A DNA stretch of 64,000 nt from contig NZ_CP186540.1 in NCBI RefSeq assembly GCF_049389645.1, forward strand, positions 1,116,001 through 1,180,000, given 5' to 3'. Source of the DNA: Alkalibacterium sp049389645. GTDB taxonomy: Bacteria > Bacillota > Bacilli > Lactobacillales > Carnobacteriaceae_A. The notes below the pieces were generated by a model. That model was not told where the DNA came from and did no database searches. It saw only the letters and a program-made list of their open reading frames with translations. The translations under genes were made by a program, and so were the position numbers. Positions 36,193 to 46,160 of this stretch are shown in pieces (the first letter of the stretch is position 1; each line of letters opens with the position of its first letter).

Positions 36193-36487
36193 ATATCTAA
36201 GCGGTCGATTGTAAAGATAACCAACAATCTAAAACACGAAAGTGAAGTTGAGACGCAAGGAACTAAAGGTATTGGGCTGAATCACCTAAGTAGGAGTTAC
36301 AAGAGGGAGATGTTCTCATCTAGATGTCAAACTTGAAAATAGGCGTTCTGAGCGGTTTAAGGGAGCTAAGTAGGCAGACATACACGGTTAAGCTGTAATT
36401 GAAAATGCAGAGCGTTTAAGCAGGATAATTGAAGGAGAAGTAATTGAGAAGTAAGCAAAGAAAATTATGAATGATACTTTAAAAAAA
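36193..36487. other. Gene-free spacer after dnaB
   Basis: About 300 purine-rich bases. A 24-codon ATG frame near 36324 has no convincing ribosome-binding site. No RNA gene, repeat or known motif was recognised. purA, common here in relatives, is not present. Confidence 0.4.
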
Positions 36488-36533
36488 AGATGAAAAGCCG
36501 AGACAGTTTTAATGTGTCCCAGCCTTTCATCTT
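36488..36533 (-). terminator. Terminator of ktrA
   Basis: AAGATGAAA...GC-GACA pairs with TGTC-GC...TTTCATCTT with two mismatched bases; T-run on the minus strand. Confidence 0.75.
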
Positions 36534-36539
36534 GTTTAT

Positions 36540-37208
36540 TTATTTCAGCTGATCGGTGTAATCTAGATGCTCAAAGGTTCTCGGATCTCCAATAGCTACA
36601 ATAAAGCTTCCAGGTTTTATTTTTTCTTCGGGTGGAACATTGATGGATAACTTACCTTTTGGATCTGATTTCATACCAATAACATTGATCTGGTATTTTT
36701 TACGTAAATCTAAATCTTTTAAACTGCGTCCTATCCAGCGTTTAGGTGCAGTGAATTCAATTATGGAGTTTTCTTTATCTAAATTAATAACATCCAAAAT
36801 ATTATTACGCATGATATTTCGGGCTACTTTATCGCCCATTTCTTTTTCAGGACGTATTATTTCATGTGCACCCATTTCCTGCATGATTTCCATATGGGTG
36901 CGATTCTTCGCTTTAGCTATGATACGTTTAATACCAAGTTTTTTACAATTCATGATAGCCATGACACTGGATTCTAGGTTTGAGCCTGTTCCGATAACAA
37001 CGACATCGCAATTAGAGAAACCGATGCTTCTCAAAAGCTCGATATCAGTGAAATTACCTTGGACCGCTTGTACGACGTATTCCTCGACACGATTGACATC
37101 AATTAAATCCTTATCGACGGCAATGACATCGTAATGTTGTTCACCTAATTCTTTTGCAATGGTTGACCCAAAAACACCTAATCCTAATACTCCAACTGTT
37201 TTAACCAA
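36540..37208 (-). CDS. ktrA: Potassium uptake regulatory protein KtrA
   Basis: 222-residue cytoplasmic gating ring subunit of a Ktr potassium channel. The RCK_N domain carries VGVLGLGVFGSTIAKELG (Rossmann nucleotide site). The RCK_C domain spans about residues 140-220, a c-di-AMP target in relatives. The TTG at 37208 is best placed relative to AGGAG; a GTG at 37217 sits directly on that site. It follows ktrB with a short spacer on the same strand. Confidence 0.92.
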   Translation of the reverse strand: MVKTVGVLGLGVFGSTIAKELGEQHYDVIAVDKDLIDVNRVEEYVVQAVQGNFTDIELLRSIGFSNCDVVVIGTGSNLESSVMAIMNCKKLGIKRIIAKAKNRTHMEIMQEMGAHEIIRPEKEMGDKVARNIMRNNILDVINLDKENSIIEFTAPKRWIGRSLKDLDLRKKYQINVIGMKSDPKGKLSINVPPEEKIKPGSFIVAIGDPRTFEHLDYTDQLK

Positions 37209-37219
37209 AATTGACACTC

Positions 37220-38608
37220 CTAACCAATTAATATACTTCCGGTTGCATATCTAATATCTCGTTTTCTTCTATCTCTGTTTCCTAAGGCAGTGAAGATAGT
37301 AATTGGTCCCAGTCGACCGATAAACATGCAGAACATGATTACGGTTTGACTGTATCTGGAAAGTGTTGCGGTCAAATTGGCAGACAAACCAACAGTACCA
37401 AACGCTGAGACACTTTCGAAAAATAAATATTGTAGAGGGACTTCTTCGTCAAAAATGGTCATTAATGACAAAGCTACGAAATTTAACAGTATAAACATAA
37501 CGACAATGACCAATGCTCGCTTAACGATGTCTATTTCTAATGTTCTGTGTTTGTAATTAATGTTTGTTTGTCCTTTTAGTTCTGTCCCAATGAGCTTGAC
37601 GACTAAAGCAACAGTAGAGGTTTTTGCCCCACCAGCCGTTCCGCCTGGAGATCCACCAATGAACATGAAAACAGTGAATACGACTAAAGTAAACATATGA
37701 AATTCAGCAAAGTTCAAAGTGCTGAAACCGGCAGTCCTAAGCGTGACTGCTTGGAAAAAAATAGCTTGTAACTTATTGGTGAAGCTTAAGTTACCTAAAG
37801 AATTTGGATTGGTCCATTCGGCTAGAGTGAAAATAACCATTGCAGCGACAATCAGCCATAGCGACCATTTGATAACTAAGCGTGTATGCAAAGTCAAGCG
37901 ACGATATGTACCTTTGAAATCTATCCAGCTTCTTGCTTTTTTAAACTGTTTAAAATTTCGTGCGAGATCAAACCAGACGGAAAAACCAATGCCACCTATG
38001 ATGATTAAAAAGGGAATGACGACATTAACTATGGGTTGGTCTACAAAAGCTTGCATACTTTCGGTTCCGAGATTATCAAACCCAGCGTTATTGAAAGAGG
38101 AGATAGCTATAAATATAGAATTAAACAAGCCTTTTGGCCATCCAAAAATTGGGACAAAGGTGAAAGCGAGCAAGATAGCTCCGATAGTCTCAAACAGCGT
38201 CGTATATTTCACTACATTAAGTAAAAAATGACTAAATCCTTTCATATCACTGCGATTTAAAGCTTGTTGTAAAGTGATTTCTTCTTTCATACTTACATGA
38301 CGACCAAATTGCATGATAATAGCGGAAACAATAGTTATGAGTCCTAAACCACCTAATTTTATTAATACCAAAGTAACTATCTGACCAAATATATTATAGG
38401 TTTGAGCCACGGGGACTGTAGATAAACCAGTCACAGCTACCATGGATATAGCACCAAACAGATGATCAAAATAAGTTGCTTGAGATGTTTCCAATTGACT
38501 GAAAGGCATAGCCAAAATTAACGAGCCTATAAACATAGCAAAAGCGAAACTCACTATGATTTTTATCGGTATCGGCCAATCAGAAAATTGATCCAGAAAT
38601 TTTTTCAT
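37220..38608 (-). CDS. ktrB: Potassium uptake membrane protein KtrB
   Basis: 462-residue Trk/Ktr/HKT-type channel with four membrane-pore-membrane repeats. Filter-like motifs VAVTGLSTVPV, SSFNNAGFDNLG, VTLRTAGFSTLN and SAFGTVGLSANL are visible, each with the key glycine. ATG at 38608 fits GGAAGG; a TTG at 38617 lies almost on that site. Operon with ktrA. The c-di-AMP hydrolase GdpP nearby may influence it. Confidence 0.94.
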   Translation of the reverse strand: MKKFLDQFSDWPIPIKIIVSFAFAMFIGSLILAMPFSQLETSQATYFDHLFGAISMVAVTGLSTVPVAQTYNIFGQIVTLVLIKLGGLGLITIVSAIIMQFGRHVSMKEEITLQQALNRSDMKGFSHFLLNVVKYTTLFETIGAILLAFTFVPIFGWPKGLFNSIFIAISSFNNAGFDNLGTESMQAFVDQPIVNVVIPFLIIIGGIGFSVWFDLARNFKQFKKARSWIDFKGTYRRLTLHTRLVIKWSLWLIVAAMVIFTLAEWTNPNSLGNLSFTNKLQAIFFQAVTLRTAGFSTLNFAEFHMFTLVVFTVFMFIGGSPGGTAGGAKTSTVALVVKLIGTELKGQTNINYKHRTLEIDIVKRALVIVVMFILLNFVALSLMTIFDEEVPLQYLFFESVSAFGTVGLSANLTATLSRYSQTVIMFCMFIGRLGPITIFTALGNRDRRKRDIRYATGSILIG

Positions 38609-38757
38609 CCAAAACAATCCTTCCTAAAGCAAACTACATTAAAGTGTAACGAAACAAAACGTGAATAGCTAGATTTTACCGTTCTTGATAAAGAAATACA
38701 AGCTTTCTTTAAAGGTTCATTTTAAGGGTGTTAAATGGTTGGCAAAAGGTGTTAAAG

Positions 38758-38786
38758 TTGTCAATAAGTGCCAGACACTGTAAAAT
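38758..38786 (+). promoter_or_regulatory. Alpha-amylase promoter
   Basis: TTGTCA (38758-38763) and TAAAAT (38781-38786) with a 17-base spacer, 50 bases before the amylase start. Confidence 0.7.
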
Positions 38787-38836
38787 AGTCAAGTGCAGTA
38801 TGTCTTGCTATTGTTTAACGGAGGGAGAAAGAAAAA

Positions 38837-40285
38837 ATGAACGGAACGATGATGCAATACTTTGAATGGGACTTGCCAAACGACGGAAAACATTGGCAGC
38901 GATTGAAAGAAGATGCAGAACATTTGAAGGAAATAGGAATAACTTCTGTTTGGATTCCTCCTTGTTATAAAGGTACGGGACAAAATGATGTCGGTTATGG
39001 TGTTTATGATTTATTTGACTTAGGTGAATTTGATCAAAAAGGAACGGTTAGAACAAAGTATGGAACGAAAAAAGAATTGATTGAGGCAATAGAAGCCTTA
39101 CATGAACATGATATTCATGTGTATGCTGATGTGGTTTTGAATCACAGAGGTGGAGCAGACGAAACGGAAACATTCGAAGCTACACCAGTGAATGAAGACA
39201 ATCGTCATGAAGACATCGGAGAAACCAGAGAAATCGAGGCGTGGACCTATTTCAACTTCTCCGGAAGGGAAGGGGAATATTCAGACTTTGAATGGCACTG
39301 GTACCATTTCTCGGGTGTCTCAGAGGATGAGAAGACAGGTGACCATGGAATTTTCCGTATCGAAGGTGAAGGAAAAGGATGGGCTCCAGATGAGAATGTA
39401 TCGGTAGAATTTGGGAACTTTGATTACCTTATGTTTGCAGATATCGATTATGGACATCCTGAAGTTGTTGAAGAAACAAAAAGATGGATTCATTGGTTTA
39501 TTGAAGAAACAAAAATAGACGGCATACGACTAGATGCAGTCAAGCACATCGACAGTGCATTTATGAAAGATTTAATCGAAGACGTTAGAGAAAAACATGG
39601 CGAAGAGTTCTTTTTTGTTGCTGAGTATTGGAATCAAGGCTATGAATTCTTAGAAGATTATTTAGAGGAACATGAGTATTCTATTTCGATGATGGATGTC
39701 CGTTTCCACTTTGCTTTACATGAAGCAAGTAAACAGCATCGCGATTTTGACCTGAGGAAATTATTAGATGGGACGCTTTATAAAAGTAATGCCGAGCAAG
39801 CTGTGACGTTTGTAGAAAATCATGATTCTCAACCCAATCAAGCTTTGGAATCCTACGTAGAACCATGGTTTAAACCCATTGCTTATGGCTTTATTTTATT
39901 AAGTTCTTATGGTTATCCGTGTGTTTTTTATGGAGATTATTATGGATATAATGGCGATGTAGATTATGAGGGCTGTCAAGACGAGATCGATACCTTACTA
40001 CACGCACGAAAAGAATACGCTTATGGTGAACAAAATAATTATTTAGATCATGATAATTGTATTGGTTTTACTCGAACAGGGGATGACGAGCATCCAGAAG
40101 GGTGTGCTGTCATCATATCTAACGGAGACGAAGGGTTCAAAGATATGTACGTAGGTGATTTACATGCCGGGGATATCTATATTGATTTATTGAAAAATCG
40201 AGAAGATGAAATAAAAATCAACGATGAAGGTCATGCCACATTTCCGGTAAATGCAGAATCACTTTCTGTTTGGGTTAGAAAATAA
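38837..40285 (+). CDS. Cytoplasmic alpha-amylase (GH13)
   Basis: 482-residue glycoside hydrolase without a signal peptide, so it probably acts inside the cell on glycogen or imported maltodextrins. GH13 regions: DVVLNHRGGAD, IDGIRLDAVKHID (nucleophile Asp), FFVAEYWN (Glu) and TFVENHDSQP (Asp). The opening NGTMMQYFEWDLPNDGKHW is typical of the GH13_5 group of bacterial liquefying and cytoplasmic amylases. GGAGGGAG precedes the ATG. Own promoter and terminator. Confidence 0.93.
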   Translation: MNGTMMQYFEWDLPNDGKHWQRLKEDAEHLKEIGITSVWIPPCYKGTGQNDVGYGVYDLFDLGEFDQKGTVRTKYGTKKELIEAIEALHEHDIHVYADVVLNHRGGADETETFEATPVNEDNRHEDIGETREIEAWTYFNFSGREGEYSDFEWHWYHFSGVSEDEKTGDHGIFRIEGEGKGWAPDENVSVEFGNFDYLMFADIDYGHPEVVEETKRWIHWFIEETKIDGIRLDAVKHIDSAFMKDLIEDVREKHGEEFFFVAEYWNQGYEFLEDYLEEHEYSISMMDVRFHFALHEASKQHRDFDLRKLLDGTLYKSNAEQAVTFVENHDSQPNQALESYVEPWFKPIAYGFILLSSYGYPCVFYGDYYGYNGDVDYEGCQDEIDTLLHARKEYAYGEQNNYLDHDNCIGFTRTGDDEHPEGCAVIISNGDEGFKDMYVGDLHAGDIYIDLLKNREDEIKINDEGHATFPVNAESLSVWVRK

Positions 40286-40298
40286 AACTAGAACGTAT

Positions 40299-40335
40299 AA
40301 AGGGATCCCTTTTTTGAGGGATCCCTTTATTTTTT
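40299..40335. terminator. Bidirectional terminator between amylase and YtxH gene
   Basis: AAAGGGATCCCT / AGGGATCCCTTT stem with T-run, between converging genes. Confidence 0.88.
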
Positions 40336-40338
40336 GAA

Positions 40339-40875
40339 TTAGTTGTTAGGATTTACTTTTAATGAAGCATCGTCTTCATTCTCGACAGCTGACTCATTGA
40401 TTTCAAAATCCGTATCATCTGACAAGGCATTATCGTGTAAGGCTTCATCTACTTTATCTTTTGGAATAGCTTGATCATGTTCGGGTTCGAGTGTAGTATC
40501 CTTCACATCGCCCATTTTATGATCTGTATAGATTGCTTGACTAGCTGAAACAGCTTCAGCCTCTGTTGTTCCTTGTCTTTCAGCGTCGCTTAAAGCCAGG
40601 TCTCTTTCAATTTCTTCAATTGTCTGGTTCAACTTCGCTTGTTTCGCATCTAATTTCGCTTGCTCTGATTCTAATTCTTTCTCGGCTTCGATATATGATG
40701 TTTTAAAATCTTCAACCAGTTCCTGTGCTTTTTCTTCACCTGAATCTTTTAATTTGATAGCTTCATCTTTTAAATCTTCTCTAAATTCTTTTCCTCTTTT
40801 TGGAGCGAATAGTAAAGCGGTAAAGGCAGAAGCAGCGCTCATGAATACAGCTTTTGATAAACTTACTTTTGGCAT
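40339..40875 (-). CDS. YtxH domain-containing protein
   Basis: 178-residue protein. A short hydrophobic N-terminus followed by APKRGKEFREDLKDEA is the YtxH signature. A charged helical middle (about residues 35-95) is likely coiled coil, and the C-terminus is acidic and low in complexity. Relatives are general-stress proteins of unknown mechanism. It follows the DUF948 gene on the same strand, a common pairing in Firmicutes. Confidence 0.85.
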   Translation of the reverse strand: MPKVSLSKAVFMSAASAFTALLFAPKRGKEFREDLKDEAIKLKDSGEEKAQELVEDFKTSYIEAEKELESEQAKLDAKQAKLNQTIEEIERDLALSDAERQGTTEAEAVSASQAIYTDHKMGDVKDTTLEPEHDQAIPKDKVDEALHDNALSDDTDFEINESAVENEDDASLKVNPNN

Positions 40876-40904
40876 AATTCTTTCATCCTTTCAAAATAGA
40901 CTAA

Positions 40905-41363
40905 TTATAGTGTTTGCGTGTTACCTTGGTGACGTTGCTTTTGCTTTTCAACTGTTCGTTTGAAAGCGCGTTTGAATGTTTCAGCTAAACGAGGTCCATC
41001 AGTTTTTAACTCTGTGTAGGTATTTTCTATAATACCTTTCGAGTAGTTACCGCCATGCTCTTTTAAATAAGTTAAAGAGTGAGACAAGCTAGACGCATAA
41101 TCTGATAATTCGTTTATTCGTTCTAGATTGATTTCTGCGACTTCTTTGGTGCTATCGACGCGTGTCATGATAAGATCTACTTTCTTTTGGATCGCATCAG
41201 ATTCGTTTGTAAAATGTTCAATTTGATCTTGTACAGTTGTTTGGGTCCGTTCAATATTTTTCAGTGTTGGTTTTATTTTTTTCATAGCATAAACACCTAT
41301 TCCGATGAGGAGAACAAGTGATACACCTAAAATAATGAGCGAAATAAGATAACCTAATTCCAT
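40905..41363 (-). CDS. DUF948 domain-containing membrane protein
   Basis: 152-residue protein with one N-terminal membrane helix (about residues 4-26), then a long amphipathic helical region with heptad-like spacing. This is the layout of DUF948, often encoded with YtxH proteins. AAGGAGG precedes the ATG. Function unknown; probably an envelope or stress protein. Confidence 0.85.
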   Translation of the reverse strand: MELGYLISLIILGVSLVLLIGIGVYAMKKIKPTLKNIERTQTTVQDQIEHFTNESDAIQKKVDLIMTRVDSTKEVAEINLERINELSDYASSLSHSLTYLKEHGGNYSKGIIENTYTELKTDGPRLAETFKRAFKRTVEKQKQRHQGNTQTL

Positions 41364-41633
41364 TGTGTGCCTCCTTTACTGATCATTTCCATGATTTTTA
41401 AATCTATAGTATTAGAATACCATGAAGTAAAAATAACACCAACTAAAACGCTAGCGAAATAATATTGCTTGAATGAGCTTTAATTGTTAGAATAGTAGCT
41501 ACACAATAGGTTTTTTGTGGTTCACTTCGAGAAATAGAAAAGTAGAGTGAAAAAGTAGCGGGATGAGGCATATACAGACTGTCTCTACAACTTTCTAGAT
41601 TTAACTCAGTCACTTTTTAAAAAGGAGAAAAAA
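41364..41633. other. Intergenic region between DUF948 gene and PTS EIIA
   Basis: About 270 bases between divergent genes; it must hold both promoters. A CTAGCG-containing short dyad near 41450 is too weak to interpret. Nothing else recognised. Confidence 0.35.
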
Positions 41634-42152
41634 ATGAGTATTCAAAGTAATGGGTTTGGTGATCAAGTTAAAGAGCAGGACCATGAAACAGCGGAATTGA
41701 TTCTGAGTGCAGTCACTGATGGAGAAATTATTTCTATAGAAGAAGTGCAGGATGATTTATTCTCACAAAAGATGATTGGAGATGGATATGCTATAAGACC
41801 AACATCTGGAGTGGTTTATGCACCAGTTTCAGGAAAGTTGATTGAAGTGGCCGATGCTAAACATGCCTATTATATTGAGACTGATGGGGGTATAAAAGTA
41901 CTGATTCATATCGGTATCGATACATTACTTTTAAACGGTGAAGGATTTCAGACATCTGTGGAAAAAAATAAACGTGTTGAAAAAGGAGACCGGTTGGTTA
42001 CTTTCGATCAGAAATTCATCAGTGAGAGAGGATTCGATACAGTTATTCCCGTTATCGTTTTAGAACATAATTCAGTTGCGTCATTAGAATTATTCCCGAC
42101 AAAAAAAGCAAAAGCCAATGAAACACATGCATTAAAAATTAGATTAATTTAA
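41634..42152 (+). CDS. crr: PTS glucose-type EIIA component
   Basis: 172-residue soluble phosphocarrier of the glucose family. The core GDGYAIRPTSGVVYAPVSG and the active-site histidine motif VLIHIGIDTL are intact. It is a stand-alone EIIA, so it could serve sugar permeases that lack the domain, such as TreB here. A longer than usual N-terminal segment (about 25 residues) precedes the core. AAGGAGAAAA precedes the ATG. Confidence 0.92.
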   Translation: MSIQSNGFGDQVKEQDHETAELILSAVTDGEIISIEEVQDDLFSQKMIGDGYAIRPTSGVVYAPVSGKLIEVADAKHAYYIETDGGIKVLIHIGIDTLLLNGEGFQTSVEKNKRVEKGDRLVTFDQKFISERGFDTVIPVIVLEHNSVASLELFPTKKAKANETHALKIRLI

Positions 42153-42267
42153 TCAATATAGAGAGTTTAATGAAGTAAAATTGAACATACCTTATAGGTA
42201 AGGTATAATCGAAGTGAAAAGAATCATAGTATTTTGTACGCTAAATCAGTTCTGAGGAGGAACGTCT

Positions 42268-42981
42268 TTGAAAAAGATATTAGTTGTCGACGATGAAAAG
42301 CCAATTTCCGATATTGTGAAATTCAACCTTGAAAAAGAAGGATTTGAAGTGGTCACAGCGTTTGATGGAGAAGAAGCACTTCAAAAAGTTGAAGAAGAAA
42401 ATCCGGATTTGATTATATTGGATTTAATGTTACCTAAAATGGATGGACTCGAAGTGTGTCGAGAAGTACGAAAAACGAAAGACACACCTATTATTATGGT
42501 AACAGCTAAAGATCAGGAAATTGACAAAGTATTAGGTTTGGAGTTGGGGGCAGATGATTATGTCACTAAACCATTCTCAAACCGGGAATTAGTTGCGCGT
42601 GTAAAAGCTAATGTCAGAAGAACAGCATCCATTCAAAACACTGAAACTGCCAAATTAGAAACCAATGATATAGAAGTGGGAGATCTAACCGTTCATCCAG
42701 ATGCCTATATTGTTTCAAAACGTGGAGATTCAATTGAATTGACTCACCGTGAATTTGAATTGCTTCATTATCTGGCTCGACATATCGGTCAAGTGATGAC
42801 GCGCGAACACTTACTCGAAACAGTATGGGGTTATGACTATTTTGGGGACGTCCGAACGGTAGATGTTACAGTAAGACGTCTGCGTGAAAAAATCGAAGAT
42901 AATCCAAGTCACCCGAATTTCCTAGTAACACGCCGTGGAGTAGGGTATTACCTTAGAAGTCCTGAAAAACAGGAGAAGTAG
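42268..42981 (+). CDS. walR: Essential response regulator WalR (YycF)
   Basis: 237-residue OmpR-family regulator that controls cell-wall hydrolases. The receiver domain has DDE near the start, phospho-acceptor Asp in LIILDLMLPKMDG, and the Thr/Lys pair ...MVTAK...VTKPF. The winged helix ends VRRLREKIEDNPSHPNFLVT. The start is TTG at 42268 after GAGGAGG. First gene of walRKHIJ. Confidence 0.97.
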   Translation: MKKILVVDDEKPISDIVKFNLEKEGFEVVTAFDGEEALQKVEEENPDLIILDLMLPKMDGLEVCREVRKTKDTPIIMVTAKDQEIDKVLGLELGADDYVTKPFSNRELVARVKANVRRTASIQNTETAKLETNDIEVGDLTVHPDAYIVSKRGDSIELTHREFELLHYLARHIGQVMTREHLLETVWGYDYFGDVRTVDVTVRRLREKIEDNPSHPNFLVTRRGVGYYLRSPEKQEK

Positions 42982-42987
42982 TGATTT

Positions 42988-44847
42988 ATGAAAAAAAAGA
43001 TTCGTTTTTATCAGTCTATCAACACTAAAATCGTGTTTGTGATTGTGCTATTACTTGTATTCGCCCTGCAGTTAATCGGGGCGAATTTTATTACCCAAAT
43101 AGAACGTCAACTGATCGCTAACTTTCAGGAAGATCGTCAAGTACAAATGAGCTTTTTGGAAAGTACTATTCTTCCATATTTAGAAATTGAAGAAAGCGGC
43201 GAAGAGAGTGAGATCGATCCCGCGCAGGAAATCAGTAATTTACTGACCGAATTCTCAGGAAGTGGTATTACTGATCTTCAAGTAGTTGATTCTGAACTCA
43301 TCGTTATGGGAACGAGTGATACGACGCAACAAAACATCATTGGGCAATTATCTGATGATGTTGATTTGAGACAAGCACAAATAACCGAAAATTCGATTCC
43401 TAGACAAGTCATCGATCAAGTCACCCAAAACAGAAGATGGAAAATGGTTGAACCTGTTTTTTCATCCGGGGAAGAGTCTCAGTTTTTGGGTGCTATTTTA
43501 ATGGAAAGCAATATCGAATCTGTCTATACTCAGATTTCTCAGATCACCTTGATCTTTTTACAATCCAGTGCGGTAGCGATTGTGTTATCGCTCATTTTAG
43601 CCAACATGGTCTCTCGTGCGCTGACCAAGCCGATCAAAGAAATGCAGATTCAAACCCGTCAAATTGCTGAAGGTGATTATTCAGGCACCCTTAAAGTTTA
43701 CGGCGAAGATGAGCTAGGTCAATTGGCCGGCTTGATCAATGATCTATCAGATGATGTTGCCGAGGCACAAGAATCGATCGATGCAGAAAGAAGACGTCTA
43801 GACAGTGTATTAACACACATGACAGATGGCGTTGTTGCAACAGATAGACGCGGAAAAATTATGATCATCAATGAAATGGCCCAGTTAATGCTTGATAGAA
43901 GTCAAGAGGATGCTCTAGGTCAGAATTTATTATCTATTTTAGATGTTGAAGAAGACATTACGCTGCGTCGCATTTTAGAAAAACAGGACGAAATGCTGGT
44001 AAACAGTAAACAAAATGGGATACCCATTATTCTGCGTGCTTCCTTTTCTCTGATTCAAAGAGAATCTGGCTTCATCAGCGGGATAGTCTGTGTGCTGCAT
44101 GACGTAACCGAACAAGAACGTATAGAAGAAGAACGCAAACAGTTTGTATCCAACGTTTCACACGAACTCCGCACACCCTTAACGAGTATGCGTAGTTACA
44201 TTGAGGCGCTGGCAGATGGGGCCTGGCAGGACCCAGATTTGGCTCCACGCTTTTTGGAAGTCACTCAAAACGAGACAGACCGTATGATTCGAATGATTCA
44301 AGACCTGCTTCACTTGTCTCGCATAGATTCAGGTAAAAGTACCTTGAATCTGGAAATAGTCGATTTAACTGAAATGCTTGAACATGTGCTTAACCGCTTT
44401 GATATGCTGATTCATTCAGCTGAATACGAAGGGAAAAATCATCAAATCAAAAAAGATATACTGCGAGAATCCATATTTGTTGAGGTTGACCCAGACCGAA
44501 TGATTCAAGTCTTAGACAATATTATGAATAACGCCGTCAAGTATTCACCTGATGGCGGGACGATCATAGGCAAAATGGAAAAAAGAGCGAATACTGTCTT
44601 GATTAGTATTCGAGATGAAGGGATGGGCATTCCCAAGTCGGATATCAATAAAATATTCTCTCGTTTTTATCGTGTCGATAGAGCACGGTCACGAGCAATG
44701 GGAGGCAGCGGCTTAGGTTTAGCTATTTCCAAAGAAGTGGTGGAACAACACGGCGGTCGTATATGGGCCGAAAGTACTGAAGGTAAAGGTACAACGTTTT
44801 ATCTCTCCCTTCCATATGTCCCATATGAAGAGGAGGAATGGGAATGA
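42988..44847 (+). CDS. walK: Sensor histidine kinase WalK (YycG)
   Basis: 619-residue membrane kinase. Two membrane spans (about residues 15-35 and 185-207) enclose an extracellular domain. HAMP, PAS, HisKA with FVSNVSHELRTPLTSMRSYI and the HATPase domain (NNAVKYSPDGG, GSGLGLAISK) follow. Six bases after walR. Its end overlaps walH. Confidence 0.97.
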   Translation: MKKKIRFYQSINTKIVFVIVLLLVFALQLIGANFITQIERQLIANFQEDRQVQMSFLESTILPYLEIEESGEESEIDPAQEISNLLTEFSGSGITDLQVVDSELIVMGTSDTTQQNIIGQLSDDVDLRQAQITENSIPRQVIDQVTQNRRWKMVEPVFSSGEESQFLGAILMESNIESVYTQISQITLIFLQSSAVAIVLSLILANMVSRALTKPIKEMQIQTRQIAEGDYSGTLKVYGEDELGQLAGLINDLSDDVAEAQESIDAERRRLDSVLTHMTDGVVATDRRGKIMIINEMAQLMLDRSQEDALGQNLLSILDVEEDITLRRILEKQDEMLVNSKQNGIPIILRASFSLIQRESGFISGIVCVLHDVTEQERIEEERKQFVSNVSHELRTPLTSMRSYIEALADGAWQDPDLAPRFLEVTQNETDRMIRMIQDLLHLSRIDSGKSTLNLEIVDLTEMLEHVLNRFDMLIHSAEYEGKNHQIKKDILRESIFVEVDPDRMIQVLDNIMNNAVKYSPDGGTIIGKMEKRANTVLISIRDEGMGIPKSDINKIFSRFYRVDRARSRAMGGSGLGLAISKEVVEQHGGRIWAESTEGKGTTFYLSLPYVPYEEEEWE

Positions 44848-46160
44848 TCTGGTCCAGAATTAAACACGTACTTTTAACGGGATTGATTGGATTGAGCTTA
44901 TTTTTAAGTTTTCAGCTTTGGACGACTGGTGTTCAGTTACGTGAGCCTTCATCCGGAGGGGGAAGTCCTATTCCCGCCTCACTGGTTGATCGTTCATTGG
45001 CTGAAGTCTTCTCTCCCAAAAAGATTGTCTGGCATCGCAATGACTTAAGCAAAAAAGTAGATATCAACATGAATTACACAAATGAATGGTTTGAAAAGTA
45101 TTTACCGGAGACTACTTTTGGAGAAGTTCAATCGCCGCAGAGATTAAGTTACTCAGATTATCAGGATTATCTGAATGATGAGAACTGGGTTGAATTTATT
45201 TTTGATGCACCGATACCTTTTGGACTTTTCGAATATGGTTTCAGTGATTTACCGACAGATTATGAGAATCGCACGTTTACACACGTGTTCATGAATACCG
45301 ATGATCCAGAGATTGCTGGTTTCTATGATTCGCATAGTGAATTTTTATATCAAATCGAGGAAACCGACTATACACCGGATATAATCGATGAGTTGCTGTA
45401 TTCAGCGGAGAACGTTTTAACGGATGTTGAACCTATTGAAGTTAACGAACGCTATCTCTATCTACCGGTGGAAGAACAAGCAGTAGAGTATCATGATTAT
45501 CTCGTTGAACGTTTACCTAATAATTTATTTATTTATCAGTTTTTCTCGGACACGTCAGAAATAGACGCGAGACGGACAGGCAACACGACACGGTATATCG
45601 ATCTAACGACAGAAGTGAGAATCAATGACGCTACAAATACACTAACTTATTTAAGACAACGATCAGACATGGGGCAGATGACATTTAGTGAGCGACTGCG
45701 CAGCAGTTATCAGGAGCTGACTCAAATAGAAAACTGGACCGATCATGTGCACTATCAGAATTATGCTCCAGAGACACACGAAGTAACGTTTCAACGGTAT
45801 ATCCAAGGTTATCCTGTCTACAGTTATCAGCAGTTTGAATCGACGAATGAGATCACCGTCGTAGAAAGTGGTCGAACAAATTTGCGTATACCGCTTCGAG
45901 TCGTTCAAACACCTTTAACATTAACGGGTGAGCGGATAAAAACATTACCCAGTGGTCGAGATATCATCAATCAACTTGAAGAAATGGAACTGGGTCTTGA
46001 TTATATCGAAGACATGCGTATTGGCTTGACCTGGACAGAAAGTGAAGAAGATGACAGGGTGGTTCATTTTGAACCTAACTGGTATGTAGAGGCACAAGGC
46101 TCATGGGTAGAAGTGAATCGTTATATCCAATCACAGGAGGAATCGCTAAATGGATTTTAA
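44844..46160 (+). CDS. walH: WalRK regulator WalH (YycH)
   Basis: 438-residue protein with one N-terminal membrane helix and a large extracellular domain, which together with WalI modulates WalK. The ATG at 44844 (MIWSRIKHVLL) is well spaced from GAGGAGG; the ATG at 44838 lies too close. The start overlaps the walK stop (ATGA) and the end overlaps walI. Sequence is diverse in this family; context is decisive. Confidence 0.9.
   Translation: MIWSRIKHVLLTGLIGLSLFLSFQLWTTGVQLREPSSGGGSPIPASLVDRSLAEVFSPKKIVWHRNDLSKKVDINMNYTNEWFEKYLPETTFGEVQSPQRLSYSDYQDYLNDENWVEFIFDAPIPFGLFEYGFSDLPTDYENRTFTHVFMNTDDPEIAGFYDSHSEFLYQIEETDYTPDIIDELLYSAENVLTDVEPIEVNERYLYLPVEEQAVEYHDYLVERLPNNLFIYQFFSDTSEIDARRTGNTTRYIDLTTEVRINDATNTLTYLRQRSDMGQMTFSERLRSSYQELTQIENWTDHVHYQNYAPETHEVTFQRYIQGYPVYSYQQFESTNEITVVESGRTNLRIPLRVVQTPLTLTGERIKTLPSGRDIINQLEEMELGLDYIEDMRIGLTWTESEEDDRVVHFEPNWYVEAQGSWVEVNRYIQSQEESLNGF

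Noticed and set aside
36324..36398. 24-codon frame in the spacer after dnaB
   Set aside because: No properly spaced ribosome-binding site, no recognisable product and no promoter.
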